A stretch of 64,000 nt of DNA from Selaginella moellendorffii (Eukaryota > Streptophyta > Lycopodiopsida > Selaginellales > Selaginellaceae), in NCBI RefSeq assembly GCF_000143415.4, contig NW_003314312.1, positions 966,656 through 1,030,655 on the forward strand, written 5' to 3'. A program made the translations under genes and the position numbers. Shown here one piece after another: positions 1-12,200 of this stretch (the first letter of the stretch is position 1; every line of letters starts with the position of its first letter). The notes beneath the pieces are model-generated. The model had not been told where the DNA came from. It saw only the letters and a list, made by a program, of their open reading frames with translations, and did not search any database.

Positions 1-1842
1 TCAAAATTGTGACTTTGCTGCGAGTTCCTGCATTGCAGCATGGAGCTGTCGTGCTCGATGAAAAGATGTGGGTCTATGGTGGCGAGGACTTTCACGGTCG
101 AACGCTTGACGACGTGTACGCCTTTGATCTGGAAGCGAAGGTGTGGGAGCTTGTGAGTACAGTTCATGTAACCTCACCTCGTCGTCTTCTTTCACTGTAG
201 TGGCATGCTTGCACCGGGGTTTTGTTTTCATGGCGATGCTTCCGTCAACGGCAATTATCTCTACCTTTCCTCCGGGTGCGACAACAAGCTGTACATGTTG
301 GATCTCAAAACTGTGAGCGAGACACGCTTTTTGCTGAAAGCTCAAGAACTGATAGTCGCTGCTGTGCAGAAAAAATGGTCGTCCGCGCCCCTGGAGCTTC
401 CTGCTGCGCCAACGTCCATCGCTGTGGCTACTGGATCTGGGGACGAATACTACATCGTTGGTGGTATGCTATTCCACTGATCAAACCATCATTTTTACTG
501 CGTGTTTCCCACAGGCATGCTGCCTCAAACGATGCTGCTCAACACGAAGTCGCGGAAGTGGACTCCTGTGTGCGTGGAGCCTCGTCTACCTCGCGAGGTA
601 TCACTCACAGACTTGAGACGCTTTTGAACGTCGGTAATTTGCAGTGAATCATTTGCAGGGCCTGAGCCTGGTGCACGCGAAGATCAAAGACCAAGCTTGT
701 GTCATTGGCTCTGGAGGTGATCACGGTCAGGTATGTGTGATGGTCAGCTCTTTGCAGCATGATTTGAGTCGCATTTTCCCTGCAGTTGAGCGTGTTCAAG
801 CTCGATACCATGAAGTCCTACCCGGCTACGCCATCCAAAGTGGACTTGCCAAGCTACTGCCGCGTGAGGGACAGGGATGGCTCCGTTGTAGGGACTGTGT
901 CCGTTTCGGAAGGAGGCAAATCGGTAGCGGACGTTGCCGGAGCCATCGAACTTCTCACGGGTCAAGCCGGTTTGCTGCAAAGGAATGGAGTGGCTTTGAC
1001 TCGGGGCGATCTGATTTATCCCGGAGAGAAGCTAGAGTTTTACGGAGTGCTCAAGCCTGGCAACTTGGATCTGCAACGCATGAATCTATGCGCCTGCAAG
1101 CGTTTCTTGTCCCGGATGATATGAGCGGAGAGGAATGGCTAGTACCTCTGATGGAATTCGACGCAGAGCCCTTCGTGTGGACGTGGAATGTCACAAGAGA
1201 AGCGACGATGAACTATCTGTGGCGGCATGGAGTGCCGAGGTACAGCATGCTGAGAGTCCAGTACGCAGTAAACTGTGACAGGCAACGCGAGCGCGTAGCA
1301 TGCTACTCCAACACAAACTTTCCATTCAAGCTCAAGTTCGAGATCCACACAGTCTTGAGAAACCTCCTGGGTGACGGCACCGCGATTGGTTTCTGGATGG
1401 CGGAGAAGATGAGTGACGAGCTGCTATGGTGGCTTGCTTGGGCTTGAACATCAGGAACCCAACGCTCAAGCCATGGATGGTGGTGTCGGACCTCAAGGAC
1501 GAGTGGCATTTTGTGTGGATGAACGGGAAGAAGGCGTCGGGCCGGAGCCAAGCGTCGGGCCGGAGCCAAGGACTTGGAATCATCCGCGATCTCGGCCACG
1601 ATTACAACCGGGTCACCAACAACGAGGTTCCTGGCTTGTTCTCCAACTTGCCGGCGGTGACGAGTCGGGATCCGGTGGGCGTGGAGTGCGAGAACCCCGT
1701 GCGCTCGCCACCGTTGCTCTATGGGAGAGGCGTGAATGAAGCTGGCGATGTCGAGGTGTGGAAACTTGATGGTAGCTTGCGCTGGACAATCACCCAGGAA
1801 GACAACTTGCTTTGCGCAAAAGCAGGTGACACCGGATTGTGA
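1..1842 (+). CDS. Kelch-repeat protein gene, 5' end outside window, probably decayed (copy 1)
   Basis: Exons read through short introns: 201-312, 370-463, 515-597, 659-730 and 786-1124, each bounded by GT/AG and keeping phase. The product shows kelch blades (VYGGEDFHGRTLDDVY near 78-125; NGNYLYLSSGCDNKLYMLDL at 249-308), so it should form a beta-propeller that binds protein partners. The rest of the product is not recognised. A reading frame continues at 1122-1447 (WLVPLMEFDAEPFVWTWNV) and 1426-1842. Against the inverted copy at 4368-6240, this copy has lost 10 bp near 1113, which puts TGA at 1122, and about 28 bp around the first splice donor near 160. It is therefore probably a pseudogene, although most exons are well preserved. 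Kelch call fairly sure; intactness doubtful. Confidence 0.55.
1534..1569 (+). repeat. Tandem 18-bp duplication, in frame
   Basis: Two exact adjacent copies of an 18-bp unit (1534-1551, 1552-1569) encode ASGRSQ twice in the 1426-1842 reading frame. A multiple of three keeps the frame open. Confidence 0.85.
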
Positions 1843-1942
1843 TATCACAGTCATAGATATGTGTGAACCGGCGCAAGCCATTTCAGTCGGCCATGAAGTT
1901 TTGACTTTGAGTAATCAAACTTGGCCAAGATTACTTTGACTA

Positions 1943-2484
1943 TGGTTTGGCGAAAGGATACCTATCCGGCCCACGTGCTGCCGAAAGAGATTGTGGGATA
2001 AAGACTTTCATATAATTCTATATAAATTTGTCAAGAAATGCTGCCTGCCAAGACTTTGTTGCAAGGATAGGTTGTCTGGTTCTACCTATCATTTCTTTGA
2101 GTCAAATGCAAAGGCATCACGCATCACGCTTCGAGTGAGTAATTCTACTTCCACGGATAGCGTGGCTGACAAAACAAACGCTCTACAGCAATGGTGTTTC
2201 GGAAGTTAGGACATGGTAAAATTCCATTTCTCTCTGTAAACTCAATAACTTTTTGAATCACTTGAACCCAGACAATTGTCATGGTGATGGTCATGGGAAA
2301 GTGATATTATATTTCTTTTTATTCTTCTTCTTCTTCTTCTTTTATTTTTTTTATTTTTAAATTATAATTGGACTATTTCTGTGCTTCTGGAAATCAACTT
2401 AGAAGCTACCATTCTTCTCTTCCTGTACGATAAAAATGATATTTCACCTTAAACTCTCCAGGGAAGTAATCTACAAGCAGGAGT
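1943..2484. other. Intergenic, no gene seen
   Basis: Only short ORFs without recognisable motifs. A TTC/TTTTA-rich simple stretch lies at about 2316-2360. The last 100 bp should hold the promoter of the dirigent gene, but I see no clear TATA box. Confidence 0.5.
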
Positions 2485-3033
2485 ATGGCTCAACTCATCC
2501 AGATCCTTGCGGTGGTATTTTTCTATGCAGCAAGTTCTTGGGCGGCATCGGATCCTAGCAATCACTTTGCAAAGTGCACTGAAGTTATCAGCTTCTACCA
2601 ACAGGATCTCTTCTTCCCAACACCCGGGCTGAATGCCACCACCGCGATTGCTCTTCCAGGCACGAACAACGCCACCATGTTTGCCCAGGTGGCCATCCTT
2701 GACGACAAGCTCACACAAGCCCCCTCGATGGACTCCAAGCTCGTGGGGAGAGCCAAGGGAATGCTAGTGTTTGATTCTCTCAGCAACATCAGCCTCCTCA
2801 CGAGCCTGACCGTGGAGCTCGAGGGGCGAGATGGAAACATCAATCTCCTGGGCCAGAGCCGCGCGCTGGAGCCGCAGAGGGAGCTTTCAATCGTGGGCGG
2901 AAGTGGGGAGTTTCGATTTGTCCAAGGGTTCGCAACGCTGCGAACGTATTCGCTGGAGCCTTACGGCTCCAAGATCTTCTTCCAGTTGTATGTGATCAAA
3001 CTGTGGGAGTGCTTGATCAAATCCCAGGTGTAG
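2485..3033 (+). CDS. Dirigent family protein
   Basis: A 182-aa single-exon protein. Residues 1-20 are a hydrophobic signal peptide ending near SSWAAS, so the product should enter the secretory pathway and reach the cell wall. Dirigent family landmarks follow in order: FYQQDLF near 35, LVGRAKGMLVFDS near 86, then ELEGRDGNINLLGQS and ELSIVGGSGEFRF. The C-terminal beta-strand region (GFATLRTYSLEP) is present, so the length matches the family (about 180-190 aa). Dirigent proteins guide stereoselective coupling of phenoxy radicals to lignans and related compounds; the substrate here cannot be read from sequence. Several N-x-S/T sites suggest N-glycosylation. The extreme C-terminus (KLWECLIKSQV) is atypical. 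The start is the first ATG before the signal peptide. Confidence 0.88.
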   Translation: MAQLIQILAVVFFYAASSWAASDPSNHFAKCTEVISFYQQDLFFPTPGLNATTAIALPGTNNATMFAQVAILDDKLTQAPSMDSKLVGRAKGMLVFDSLSNISLLTSLTVELEGRDGNINLLGQSRALEPQRELSIVGGSGEFRFVQGFATLRTYSLEPYGSKIFFQLYVIKLWECLIKSQV

Positions 3034-3370
3034 TGACCGAGATCTCCTCGAATAAAAAGTTTCAGCTGAATTGGCAGCACTCCCAGCATCGCTCCCAGCT
3101 CCGATCTTCCCATCTTCACGCTGCCGATTCCACCCACGCCACGTGTGATGGACATGCCTGAGCTGACCGGGCATGGCGTCGAATATGCTCTGGGCTTTCC
3201 GCCCTGGAAAGAAAGAAAAATCATCCGGAAGATAATGCTCCTCGGCGCTGACCTGGCTATGCAGCGTTTCACGGCGGGAATGGTCTCGGACATTGCATCT
3301 CGGGCTACTTCCAGTGCGGCCATCTCCAAGCCGGCGTTGATTTTCCCTTGTTTCTATAAAATTTCTCATT

Positions 3371-3537
3371 GCCTTTCCGAAGTTCAGAAGAAGGGAGGCC
3401 CGACTTGGGAAGAGCTGCTCATGTAGTTGAAAAGGTCATCAATCTATGTGGTGTGCAACGCATTACACTTGCGAGAGCAGTGCCAAGAACGTTTGACCCT
3501 GCATTTAGCTTCGTCAAGTTTTATAACCAAACCATGC
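3371..3537 (+). pseudogene. Last-exon fragment of the F-box gene, copy 1
   Basis: Translates to pieces such as RPDLGRAAHVVEKVINLCG and FVKFYNQ. These match the C-terminal exon of the F-box gene at 15826-17285 (RPDLGRAAHAVEKVINLC, LVEFYKQH). Small indels break the frame. No F-box or LRR part accompanies it, so it is a dispersed fragment. Confidence 0.7.
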
Positions 3538-3781
3538 ATTAAACAAGATGATCTTTGTGATCTTCTTTAGGATCATAGATGCAAAGGCATTTGCATGGCT
3601 CTTCGGAGCCGGTCCCATGCCCAAAAAAGCTGCTGTGACTGTAATCTATCTCGTGTCCATGAGGCCAATACCAAAAATATCCTAATGGACCATATGTCGT
3701 GGTAGACAACTGGACGATGGAAGCTAAGTAAGCTTTATAATGGACTACAAATCTCAGTGTGGACGAGAGAAGCATGCACAC
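3538..3781 (-). repeat. Low-copy repeat, related to 23370-23445
   Basis: The reverse complement of 3538-3650 resembles 23370-23445 (CTATGATCCTAAAGAAGATC versus CTATGATCTTAAAGAAGATC). Both copies lie next to a fragment of the F-box last exon, so a small segment was copied together. An 80-codon ORF on the - strand covers it, with no recognised domain. Confidence 0.45.
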
Positions 3782-3842
3782 TCATGAGAAATGTAGATTA
3801 AAAATTTTTTAGTTGGCTTTTGACACTCCAGAGGTCTTGTAG

Positions 3843-4180
3843 CTAAGAGTTGAGAGCTTCCGATGTTCTAGAGGACGCGACACAGCGAGGGGTCTTAAAC
3901 TGAGCTGGAGACGTGCCGTTCCTGACGGCCTCCTCCATCAGCCTCGCGAGCGTTCCTTTCTTGACAATCACCAGCTCGAACGAATTGATCAGCCCGTCCA
4001 TCCCTTTTCTCGTGTACTCTGGATTGTGTACGTCCACGCAGCACTTCTCTAAGTCTTGAGTTTTGGAGTAGTCGATCTCCAAGAAGATAGGAGGAACGGT
4101 GGCTGGATTAATGAAATTCAACACTTCGAAATCTCTGGCATTCTTGCAGACCTTTGTTTATGCAGAACTGTGCTGTTTTC
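3843..4180 (-). pseudogene. GH3 C-terminal fragment
   Basis: The - strand encodes FELVIVKKGTLARLMEEAV and SPAQFKTPRCVASSR, nearly the same as the C-terminus of the GH3 gene at 6922-8788. A deletion removes the part matching its SYTIFWELGNAK segment. Everything upstream, including the AMP-binding motifs, is missing, so this is a truncated duplicate of the last exon. Confidence 0.8.
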
Positions 4181-4367
4181 TCTATTTCATCTGTAACCAA
4201 AGGTTTAATGTTCTTTATTCAAGGGGATGATGTTGGCAATGGCTATGGTGGTAGACATGGTGACATGCACAAACAAGCAGCACACGAAACACAAAACACC
4301 ATATGCCATTAGAATTATTTGTATCAAAAATTATTTCGAATAATAGAAGTGTAATAAACAAAATGTG

Positions 4368-6240
4368 TCAAATTATAAGCAGCCAAGAGAGTTCTTTGAT
4401 ATCTTCGTGCTCACGTTCCCTGTCACTGTTCACTACGTAGTGGACTCTCAGCATGCTGTACCTCGGCACTCCATGCCGCCACAGATAGTTCATCGCCGCG
4501 TCTCGCGAGACATTCCACGTCCACACGAAGGGCTCTGCGTCGAATTCCATCAGAGGCACTAGCCATCCCTCTCCTCTCATAACTTTGATGTTTATCCGGG
4601 ACAAGAAATGCTTGCAGGCGGCGAGATTCATGCGATGCAGGTCCATGTTGCCAGGCTTGAGCACTTCGTAAAACTCCAGCTCCTCTCCGGGATAAACCAG
4701 ATCGCCGCGAGTCAAAGCCACTCCATTCCTTTGCAGCAAACCGGCCTGACCCGTGAGAAGTTCGATGGCTCCGGCAACGTCCGCTACCGGTTTGCCTCCT
4801 TCCGAAACGGACACAGTCCCTACAACGGAGTCATCCCTGTCCCTCACGCGGCAGTAGCTTGGCAAGTCTGCTTTGGATGGCGTAGCCGGGTAGGACTTCA
4901 TGGTATCGAGCTTGAACACGCTCAACTGCAGGGAAAATGCGACTCAAATCATGCTGCACAGAGCTGACCGTCACACATACCTGACCGTGATCACCTCCAG
5001 AGGCAATGAGACAAGCGTAGTCTTTGATCTTCGCGTGCACCAGGCTCACGCCCTGCAAATGATTCACTCAGTAATTACCGACGTTCAAGTCTGTGAGTGA
5101 TACCTCGTGAGGCAGACGAGGCTCACACAGGAGTCCACTTCCGAGACTTCATGTTGAGCAGCATCGTTTGAGGCAGCATGCCTGTGGGAAACACGCAGTA
5201 AAAATGATGGTTTGATCAGTGGAATAGCATACCACCAACGATGTAGCATTCTTCCCCAGATCCAGTAGCCACGCGATGGACGTTGGCGCAGCAGGAAACT
5301 CCATGGGCGCGGACGACCATCGTTTCTGCGCAACAGCGACTATCAGTTCTTGAGCTTTCAGCAAAAAGCGTGTCTCGCTCACAGTTTTGAGATCCAACAT
5401 GTACAGCTTGTTGTCGCAGCCGGAGAAAAGGTAGAGATAATTGCCGTTGATGGAAGCATCGCCATGAAAACAAAACCCCGGTGGACGCATGCCACTACAG
5501 TGAAAGAAGCCGACGAGGTGAGGTTACATGAACACACATCTTTAGGAATTATTTCGAACCTTGTACTCCCACGTTCCCACACCTTCGTTTCCAGATCAAA
5601 GGTGTAGACGTCGTCAAGCGTTCGACCGTGAAAGTCCTCGCCACTATAAGGTAGCCGAGTGACCACGCGTTCCAGCCTAGAAAGAAGATATTTTTTCTGG
5701 TAAGAAATAGCAATTACCGCACCTCCAGTCGTTGTTACATGGGGACACAAGCATCATCGCTTCAAACTCGTACACTACACAAATAGACTAAAGAAGCCTC
5801 AAACTTTGTTTAAGTTGCTTTGCTGCCTCGCAATCTTTCGTCTGATGGAATCCGAACGAAAGCAAAGACCGTTGTTCCTCTTGCAACCTGATAGATAGTA
5901 TCAGCCACTGTGAAGAAAACTAGCTCTGGCAGGAACAGGATGGAAGTAAAGTCCAAGTCCAGTTTCTCAAATTCAAAACCTTGCTGAGAAAAATCACGAT
6001 ATCATAAGGAAAATCACGAGACAGAGAAGTTTACCAGCGCATCGCTCAGGTATTTGTCCTCACAGCGTCCCCCGACAACATACTTCTTTTGATCGAGCAC
6101 GACAGCTCCATGCTGCAATGCAGGAAGCAAAGTCACAGTATTGAGGGCCAAATCCTGTTCAATTTACCAGACATCGAGCTTGTGGGTGAGAAGCTGTGGT
6201 ATAGGTTCCCATTGGGCTGCTGCACCGCTGCCAAACCACC
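4368..6240 (-). pseudogene. Kelch-repeat gene, inverted copy 2, decayed
   Basis: Mirror copy of the gene at 1-1842. Matching exons are 5383-5494, 5233-5325, 5104-5181, 4981-5052 and 4368-4925 (read right to left), the last coding for 185 aa in frame. Upstream pieces at about 5580-5680 and 6065-6240 carry further kelch-like exons, rearranged compared with copy 1. Exon 5233-5325 has lost 1 bp and exon 5104-5181 has lost 5 bp, so the frame breaks twice. The 3' part, however, is intact here and broken in copy 1. The two copies thus decayed at different places after duplication. A TSS cannot be placed. Confidence 0.6.
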
Positions 6241-6264
6241 TTTTGAACTAGTAATATCCACTAG

Positions 6265-6477
6265 CTAGTGCAAGAGGCGCCACCATAGTCGTTTAAATTG
6301 ATCCAACGCAATGTCCTTAAACCCGTTATTCCAAGGGTTAGACACTTCTTCCGCAAATGGTTGCAATTCGTCTTGCTCCATGAGCCAGAAGACATTTATC
6401 GTATGTCTCATCTTGGCAAATGCTTGAATGATCAATGTCCAGGTCATCGCCGTTTGATCTTCCAGCTGCTCAAACAC
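6265..6477 (-). pseudogene. PPR fragment
   Basis: A 70-aa frame holds MTWTLIIQAFAKMRHTINV followed by FWLMEQDELQP, which reads as one pentatricopeptide unit (helix A WTLIIQAFAK, helix B FWLMEQ). No neighbouring PPR unit continues it, so it is a remnant. Confidence 0.5.
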
Positions 6478-6479
6478 AC

Positions 6480-6822
6480 GCTCTATTAGATTTAAATGCG
6501 AGTGCCCTTGTAGATTCTTGGATCAGAATGGATCAAGGCAAAGCATTCCTTTCGGGCTTTTAATACCGCTATTTTCAAATGCCCAATTTAGAAAAGTATA
6601 CATCATGAGTTTGAATTAGGGAAGATAACTTCATTAAAAACGATGGATTATCTTCCACGGGATTGACTTGACTAGGCTTTACACTAGAGCAGTGAACCTT
6701 GACTTATCTAGTAAGTCAGCATTGAATGAACAATTTGTGATTATCCGCAAGTTGCCGCGTACAGAGGCAAATTGCAGGCTTTCTTGGCGGTCAAGGCTAC
6801 CACGCTTGAATGGAATTGGGTA
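6480..6822. other. Intergenic, GH3 upstream region
   Basis: No ORF of note. Its right end holds the GH3 promoter. No auxin-response element was recognised by eye. Confidence 0.4.
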
Positions 6823-6830
6823 ATATAAAA
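6823..6830 (+). promoter_or_regulatory. TATA box of the GH3 gene
   Basis: ATATAAAA lies 92 bp before the GH3 ATG, followed by a CA/TC-rich leader (6846-6915) typical of a plant 5' UTR. The inferred transcription start is about 6855. Confidence 0.6.
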
Positions 6831-6921
6831 GAATAGCAAACTGCGCTCACATCATACTCACTTCTCTCACTCTCACACATTACAAGCATCCACTCACAGC
6901 ATCACACACATTCGCACAAAA

Positions 6922-8788
6922 ATGGCCGCTTCTGCAATTGCCGAGTTCGAGGACGCGTGCAAGAATGCAGCTTCGATCCAGGAGGAGCTTCTGCTCGGCA
7001 TTCTTCGCAAGAATGCATGCTGCGAGTATCTCCAGAAGTATGGCAGCCCGCTGACAGTTGCTGCATTCAAATCCCAGGTCCCAGTTATTGGCTACGATGA
7101 TATTCGCAGTGACCTCGAAAGAATTGCTGGTGGAGATCGAGGGCAAATTCTTTGCCATGATCCAATCACCAGCTTCTTCACAAGGTATCGCTAGGAAGAC
7201 TTGCTTTCTTGCCAGTTTTTTACACTTGCGATTATCTAACAGCTCGGGAACGTCTTCCGGAAAGAACAAGAACATCCCGGCGACTTACGAGAACACTGTC
7301 TCTGTGGTAAAAGTCCTCGAAAGCTCTTACGCTTACAAAACAAAGTAAGTTTCCCAATCTTGTGGAAATGTGCTAAGTTGCTGGGTTGTCTGTTTTGAAG
7401 CTACTTTGATCTTGGCAAAGGACGTTCCGTGAGCCTGCTCTATTTCAAGGATCTACATGCAACCAAATCGGGTCTTGTATTTGGGCCGGTCACGGCCCAT
7501 GGGATCCGAAGCACGAGATTCAGGCAGGTCTGGAGGTCCTCACGTACCACCCCGTATGAGGTTCTCGTCGCCGCAAGTGATTTTCGCGAGCTAACGTACT
7601 GCCACTTGCTGTGCGCGCTGCTCCAACGCCACGAGGTGGAGCAAGTCGAGTGTATGTACGCATACAGTATCTGTGAGGCTCTCCGGCTGTTCCAGAACGA
7701 GTACTGGGAAGAGCTTTGCAACGACATAAGAACCGCCAGCCTGAGCAAAACAAAAGTCATGGATCCAAAGCTGAGGAAAGCGTTTGAAAGAGCTGGAGTT
7801 TTTCGCAGCAAATGTGGCAACGCAATGGAAGCCGACAAAATCTTCAAGATCTGCAGCAACGAATCGTGGTCTGGAATTCTTCCGCTGTTGTTCCCCAAAG
7901 CGAAGCTCGTGTCAGCGGTGGTAACGGGCGCGATGACACACTACGTTCCGACGTTAAGCTTCTATGCCGGGGATCAGCTTCCTATCGTTGGGCAGGGTTT
8001 CTTCTCGTCCGAGGGAGGCATCGGGATCAACATCGATCCTCTTTCTCCTCCAGAGGACGTCATCTATACTGTCACACCCCGATCTCTTTACTACGAGTTT
8101 CTTCCACTTGGTGCTACTGAAGCTCTAAGCATGCATGAAGTGGTTATTGGGGAGCTGTATGAGATTCTCGTGACGAACTTTGCAGGTAGACGACAATTTG
8201 GTTCTTTTCTTTATCTCTAACAACAATCTTTCATGAAAATGTATAGGTCTTTACCGCTGCCGGATGGGCGACGTTGTGCAAATAACAAGCTTTTTCCATG
8301 GCGCTCCTCAGATGGCTTACCATCACCGCAAGAACGCAGTGATGTGCATAAACAACGAGACCGTGGACGAGCAAATGCTACAAAACGTGGTGAACAAGGT
8401 CTCAAAGGATGCCGGAGTTGAAGTGTTGGACTTCATGATCTATGGCGATCCAGCTGCCGTTCCTCCTTCCTACACGATCTTCTGGGAGCTCGGGAATGCC
8501 AAAGACTACTCCAAAACTCAAGTCTTGGAGCAGTGCTGTGCCAACGTACTTAAGTCTTTCAATCCAGAGCATACGAGAAAAGGCACGGACGGGCTGATCG
8601 ATTCGTTCGAGCTGGTGATTGTCAAGAAAGGAACGTTTGAGAGGCTGATGGAGGAGGCTGTCAAGAACGGCGCGTCTCCAGCTCAGTACAAGACCCCTCG
8701 CTGCGTCGCGTCCTCGAGAATATTGGAAGCTCTCAACTCTGGACGCGTTCACAGCTACAAGAGCTCTGCAATGTCGAAAGTCAACTAG
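6922..8788 (+). CDS. GH3 family acyl acid-amido synthetase, 4 exons
   Basis: Exons 6922-7184, 7243-7344, 7401-8185 and 8247-8788 join in phase to 563 codons plus stop, close to the 570-610 aa of GH3 enzymes. Introns of 58, 56 and 61 nt all have GT/AG ends. The three nucleotide-binding motifs are present: SSGTSSGKNK (split by intron 1), YYEFLPLG near residue 360, and GLYRCRMGDVV across intron 3. The C-terminal domain ends with FELVIVKKGTFERLMEEAV and a KTPRCV block. GH3 enzymes adenylate a plant hormone acid (jasmonate, auxin or another) and join it to an amino acid in the cytosol; the substrate cannot be told from sequence. Sequence is intact. A truncated copy of the last exon lies at 3843-4180. 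Confidence 0.93.
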
Positions 8789-9097
8789 GATAAATTAATC
8801 TACATTTATCTACATGTTTGACCGTGAGTTCGGCATTATTCTAACTAAATCTCCATTCTTCGTCTTTGACTGTGCCTGATTTAAGCAGCGATCAAACTTG
8901 GCTGCAAGACTCACTAAACTTAGACTCATGACTTGAAGAACTAGAAAAAAGCCCAGTGATCAGGATCTCTAAATTCTTCCAGCGCATCACTTTGGATCAT
9001 GAGAGGAGCCTGGTTCGTGCATCCTGTCCTTTTATTTTTCAAATCACCCGACCGGTAAATGCTGCAAGATCTTATCAACGTGAAAATTTCTCTAAGT
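8789..9097. other. Intergenic, GH3 3' region
   Basis: Contains the probable GH3 3' UTR; no gene seen. A Copia element is inserted at its right end. Confidence 0.4.
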
Positions 9098-9102
9098 GAA
9101 GA

Positions 9103-9286
9103 TGTTATGAAATGGGGACACCCAGCCTTGTGAGCGCAGCAGCGCTCCATGCTGGGTCCACCTTTATTGCGGAAGACGGATCAAGAACAGAATGTGTCGG
9201 GCGTGATCACCTACAGAACCCAAACAGATGTGTCCCTTCTGCTGACGTGGCATCCCAGCTTGAGATTGCGGCTTAAGTCCTCAACA
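9103..9286 (-). repeat. Copia 3' LTR
   Basis: 184 bp, TG...CA, nearly identical to 15544-15727. It is preceded by GAAGA (9098-9102), half of the target duplication. Confidence 0.95.
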
Positions 9287-12200
9287 CTCCCACTCGAGCT
9301 AAGCTGGGATCAGCCTCGAGCAACTGCACACCAAGAGCTTGGACATGCTTGGAGAATGCAGCTAGGGGCAGAGCTTTTGTGAAAACATCTGCCACCTGAT
9401 CTCCCGTCGCACAATACACTAGCTCCATTGTCTCCATGGCAACCTGCTCACGAATAAAATGAAACTGTACCTGTATGTGCTTGGTACGTCCGTGATACTT
9501 CGGGTTCTTCGTCAAGGCAATTGCTCCCTGATTATCACAGAAGATAATTGTTGGAGTCTTCTGTGGATAATATACTCCACTCAATAGTTGCCTCAGCCAA
9601 ACACACTCTTTGGCTGCTAAGGTAGTGGCCATGTACTCAGCTTCGGTGCTTGATAGTGCAATTGTTGGCTGCCTTTTACTGCACCAAGTAACTGCTCCAC
9701 TACCAAGGCTGAACATATAGCCTGAAGTGGACTTCCTCTTGTCAACTTCACCAGCCCAATCAGCATCTGAGTATCCAACGAGCTGAATACCCCTAGGCTG
9801 CTGCTTGTAAACAAGACCATAGTTGGCAGTCCCCTTCAAGTATCTGAAAATCCGCTTTACTGCTAACCAGTGCTGGTAGCCAGGATTTTCCAAGTGCTGT
9901 GAAACTGCTCCCACTGCATAGGCTATGTCTGGCCTCGTACACACCATCAGGTACACTAAGCTTCCCACCATCTGCCTATATGGGATCCGCTTCATATGTT
10001 CCTGTTCAGCTGGTGTTGTCGGTGACATATCCTGTGAGAGTTTTAGACCAACCTCCATAGGTGTGGTTGCTGGGTTCAGCTCACTGAGTTGAAACCTCTG
10101 AAGCACGTCCAGAATGTACTTCTTCTGAGACATCTGAATCACTCCCTTCCTCCTGTCTCGGAAGATCTGAATGCCAAGGCAGTAGTGAAGAGGTCCCATG
10201 TCAACCATCTTGAATCGGCACCCCAAATCCAGCTTCAACTGCTTCATGGTAGCACCTTCACTTGAGAAAAGGATGCAGTCATCCACATAGAGAGCTATCA
10301 TGGCTCAAAATTCTCCCACTCGCTTCAAGTACACGTTACTGTCAGCTGAAATCTTGGAGAACCCCAAACCCAAGAGATAAGCATCCATTTTCTCGTACCA
10401 GGCCCTGGGTGCTTGTTTAAGGCCATACAAAGCCTTCTTCAACCGGCACACTAAATGTTCCTTCCCTGGAACAACAAAGCCCTCTGGTTGCGAGATAAAG
10501 ACCTCCTCATGTAGATCTCCATTCAGAAAAGCTGTGGTGACGTCCATCTACTCGACTTCCAAGTTTTCTTGAGCAGCAATGTTCAGCAACATCCTGATCG
10601 ATGCATGTTTCACCACTGGTGAAAATGTTTCTGCAAAGTCCACTCCTTCTACTTGAGAAAATCCTCGAGCTACAAATCTGGCCTTGTAACGATCAATAGA
10701 GCCATCTGGCTTATACTTGATCCGGAACAGCCACTTTGTACTCACGATTCTTCTACCTGTAGGAAGCTCCACCAAGTCCCACGTTTCATTTTCCATCAGA
10801 GATTGATACTCTAGGAAAATTGCATGCTGCCACTCTGCTGCATTTGGACCAGCCAAGGCTTCTTGCAGGGTCTTGGGTACTGTGGCTTCTGCTTGGTGAA
10901 AGAGTGCTAGAAAGTCGAGTTCCATGTCCTCAGAAGGAACTTCCTCCTGCTGCTGGGACGGTGAGCTTGCAGCATAATAAAATGCTGCTGAGGTTACTGG
11001 AGGTGGCTCAGATGCACTGCGATCACGAGCTGCTCTGGCTTCAACTCTAGAAGCCTCAAGAGCCTGCTTTAATGCCACATCCTCTCTGTACTGCTGTCCT
11101 TGTTCAATCAAGACACGAACACGACTGGATCTACAAGTTGCTGCTACTTCCTGCTGCTGGCTGCTTTCCTGCTGCTGGCTGCTCTCACTAGAGCTGCCTT
11201 CCTCGAAATTGAGAGAAGGTGAGAGATCTGAGACACTCCTTGGAAGAGTTCGGCCTGCCCTGGGAGGAACTTGAGCCATGACTCCACCTCCACCTGTAGC
11301 TGCTCCGCCTGAGTGTGCACGCTGCCGTCGAGAGGCATCTTCCTCCTCGCTGTCGCTATCCTCAATTAGGGTTTGCTTACCACTAATGAGTAACGGCATC
11401 TGCTGCGAGGTGGTTGCTAGCTGGTTCTTGGTGTTGTACATCTTAGACTCGTCGAAGATGACATTCCTGCTCGTGATCACCTTCCTGGTGTTCAGGTTGA
11501 AGAGCTTGTAACCCTTCATCTTGCTTGCATAGCCAAGGAGAATGCACTTCTCACTTCTACTGTCCAGCTTCTTGGGCTCGTCCTTGAGTGCATAAGCTAC
11601 ACACCCAAAGATCCTGAGATGGCTCACGTCTGGTGCCTTCCCATACCACACCTCATAAGGTGTTCGTCCCTTGACAGCAGAAGTAATCAGCCTATTCCTC
11701 AAGTAGGCTGCTGTCTTCACAGCATCACACCAAAAGAAATTTGGCATGCCTGCATCTTGCAAGAGCGCTCGTGCCATCTCCACAAGAGTTCGGTTCATCC
11801 TCTCAGCCACGCCATTTTGCTCAGGAGTTGAAGGCACTGAAAGTTGCCGCTTAATTCCAGCTTGCTCACAGAACTCCTTAAAGGCGTTAGAGGTGAACTC
11901 TCCACCACCATCACTTCTCAGCATCTTGATTTTTCTGCTTATCTCAAGCTCCGCTTGCAGCTTGTAGACCTTGAAAGCTTCAAAGGCCTCTGACTTGTGC
12001 AGCAAAAACTTCACTGCTACCATCCTTGAAAAATCGTCAATGAATGTGACAAAGTATTTCTTCTTTGTCCTTGACATGGTCTGCATTGGGCCACATAGAT
12101 CAGAGTGTACCAGCTCCAGGACATCCTTCCCTCTTTCACTTACACCTGAGCGAAATGGAAGGCGATGCTGCTTACTGAGGACACAAGGCTCACAAAATCC

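Noticed and set aside
6265-6477. 70-aa - frame as an intact small gene
   Set aside because: It reads as a single PPR unit with no start context and no neighbours, so it is listed as a fragment.
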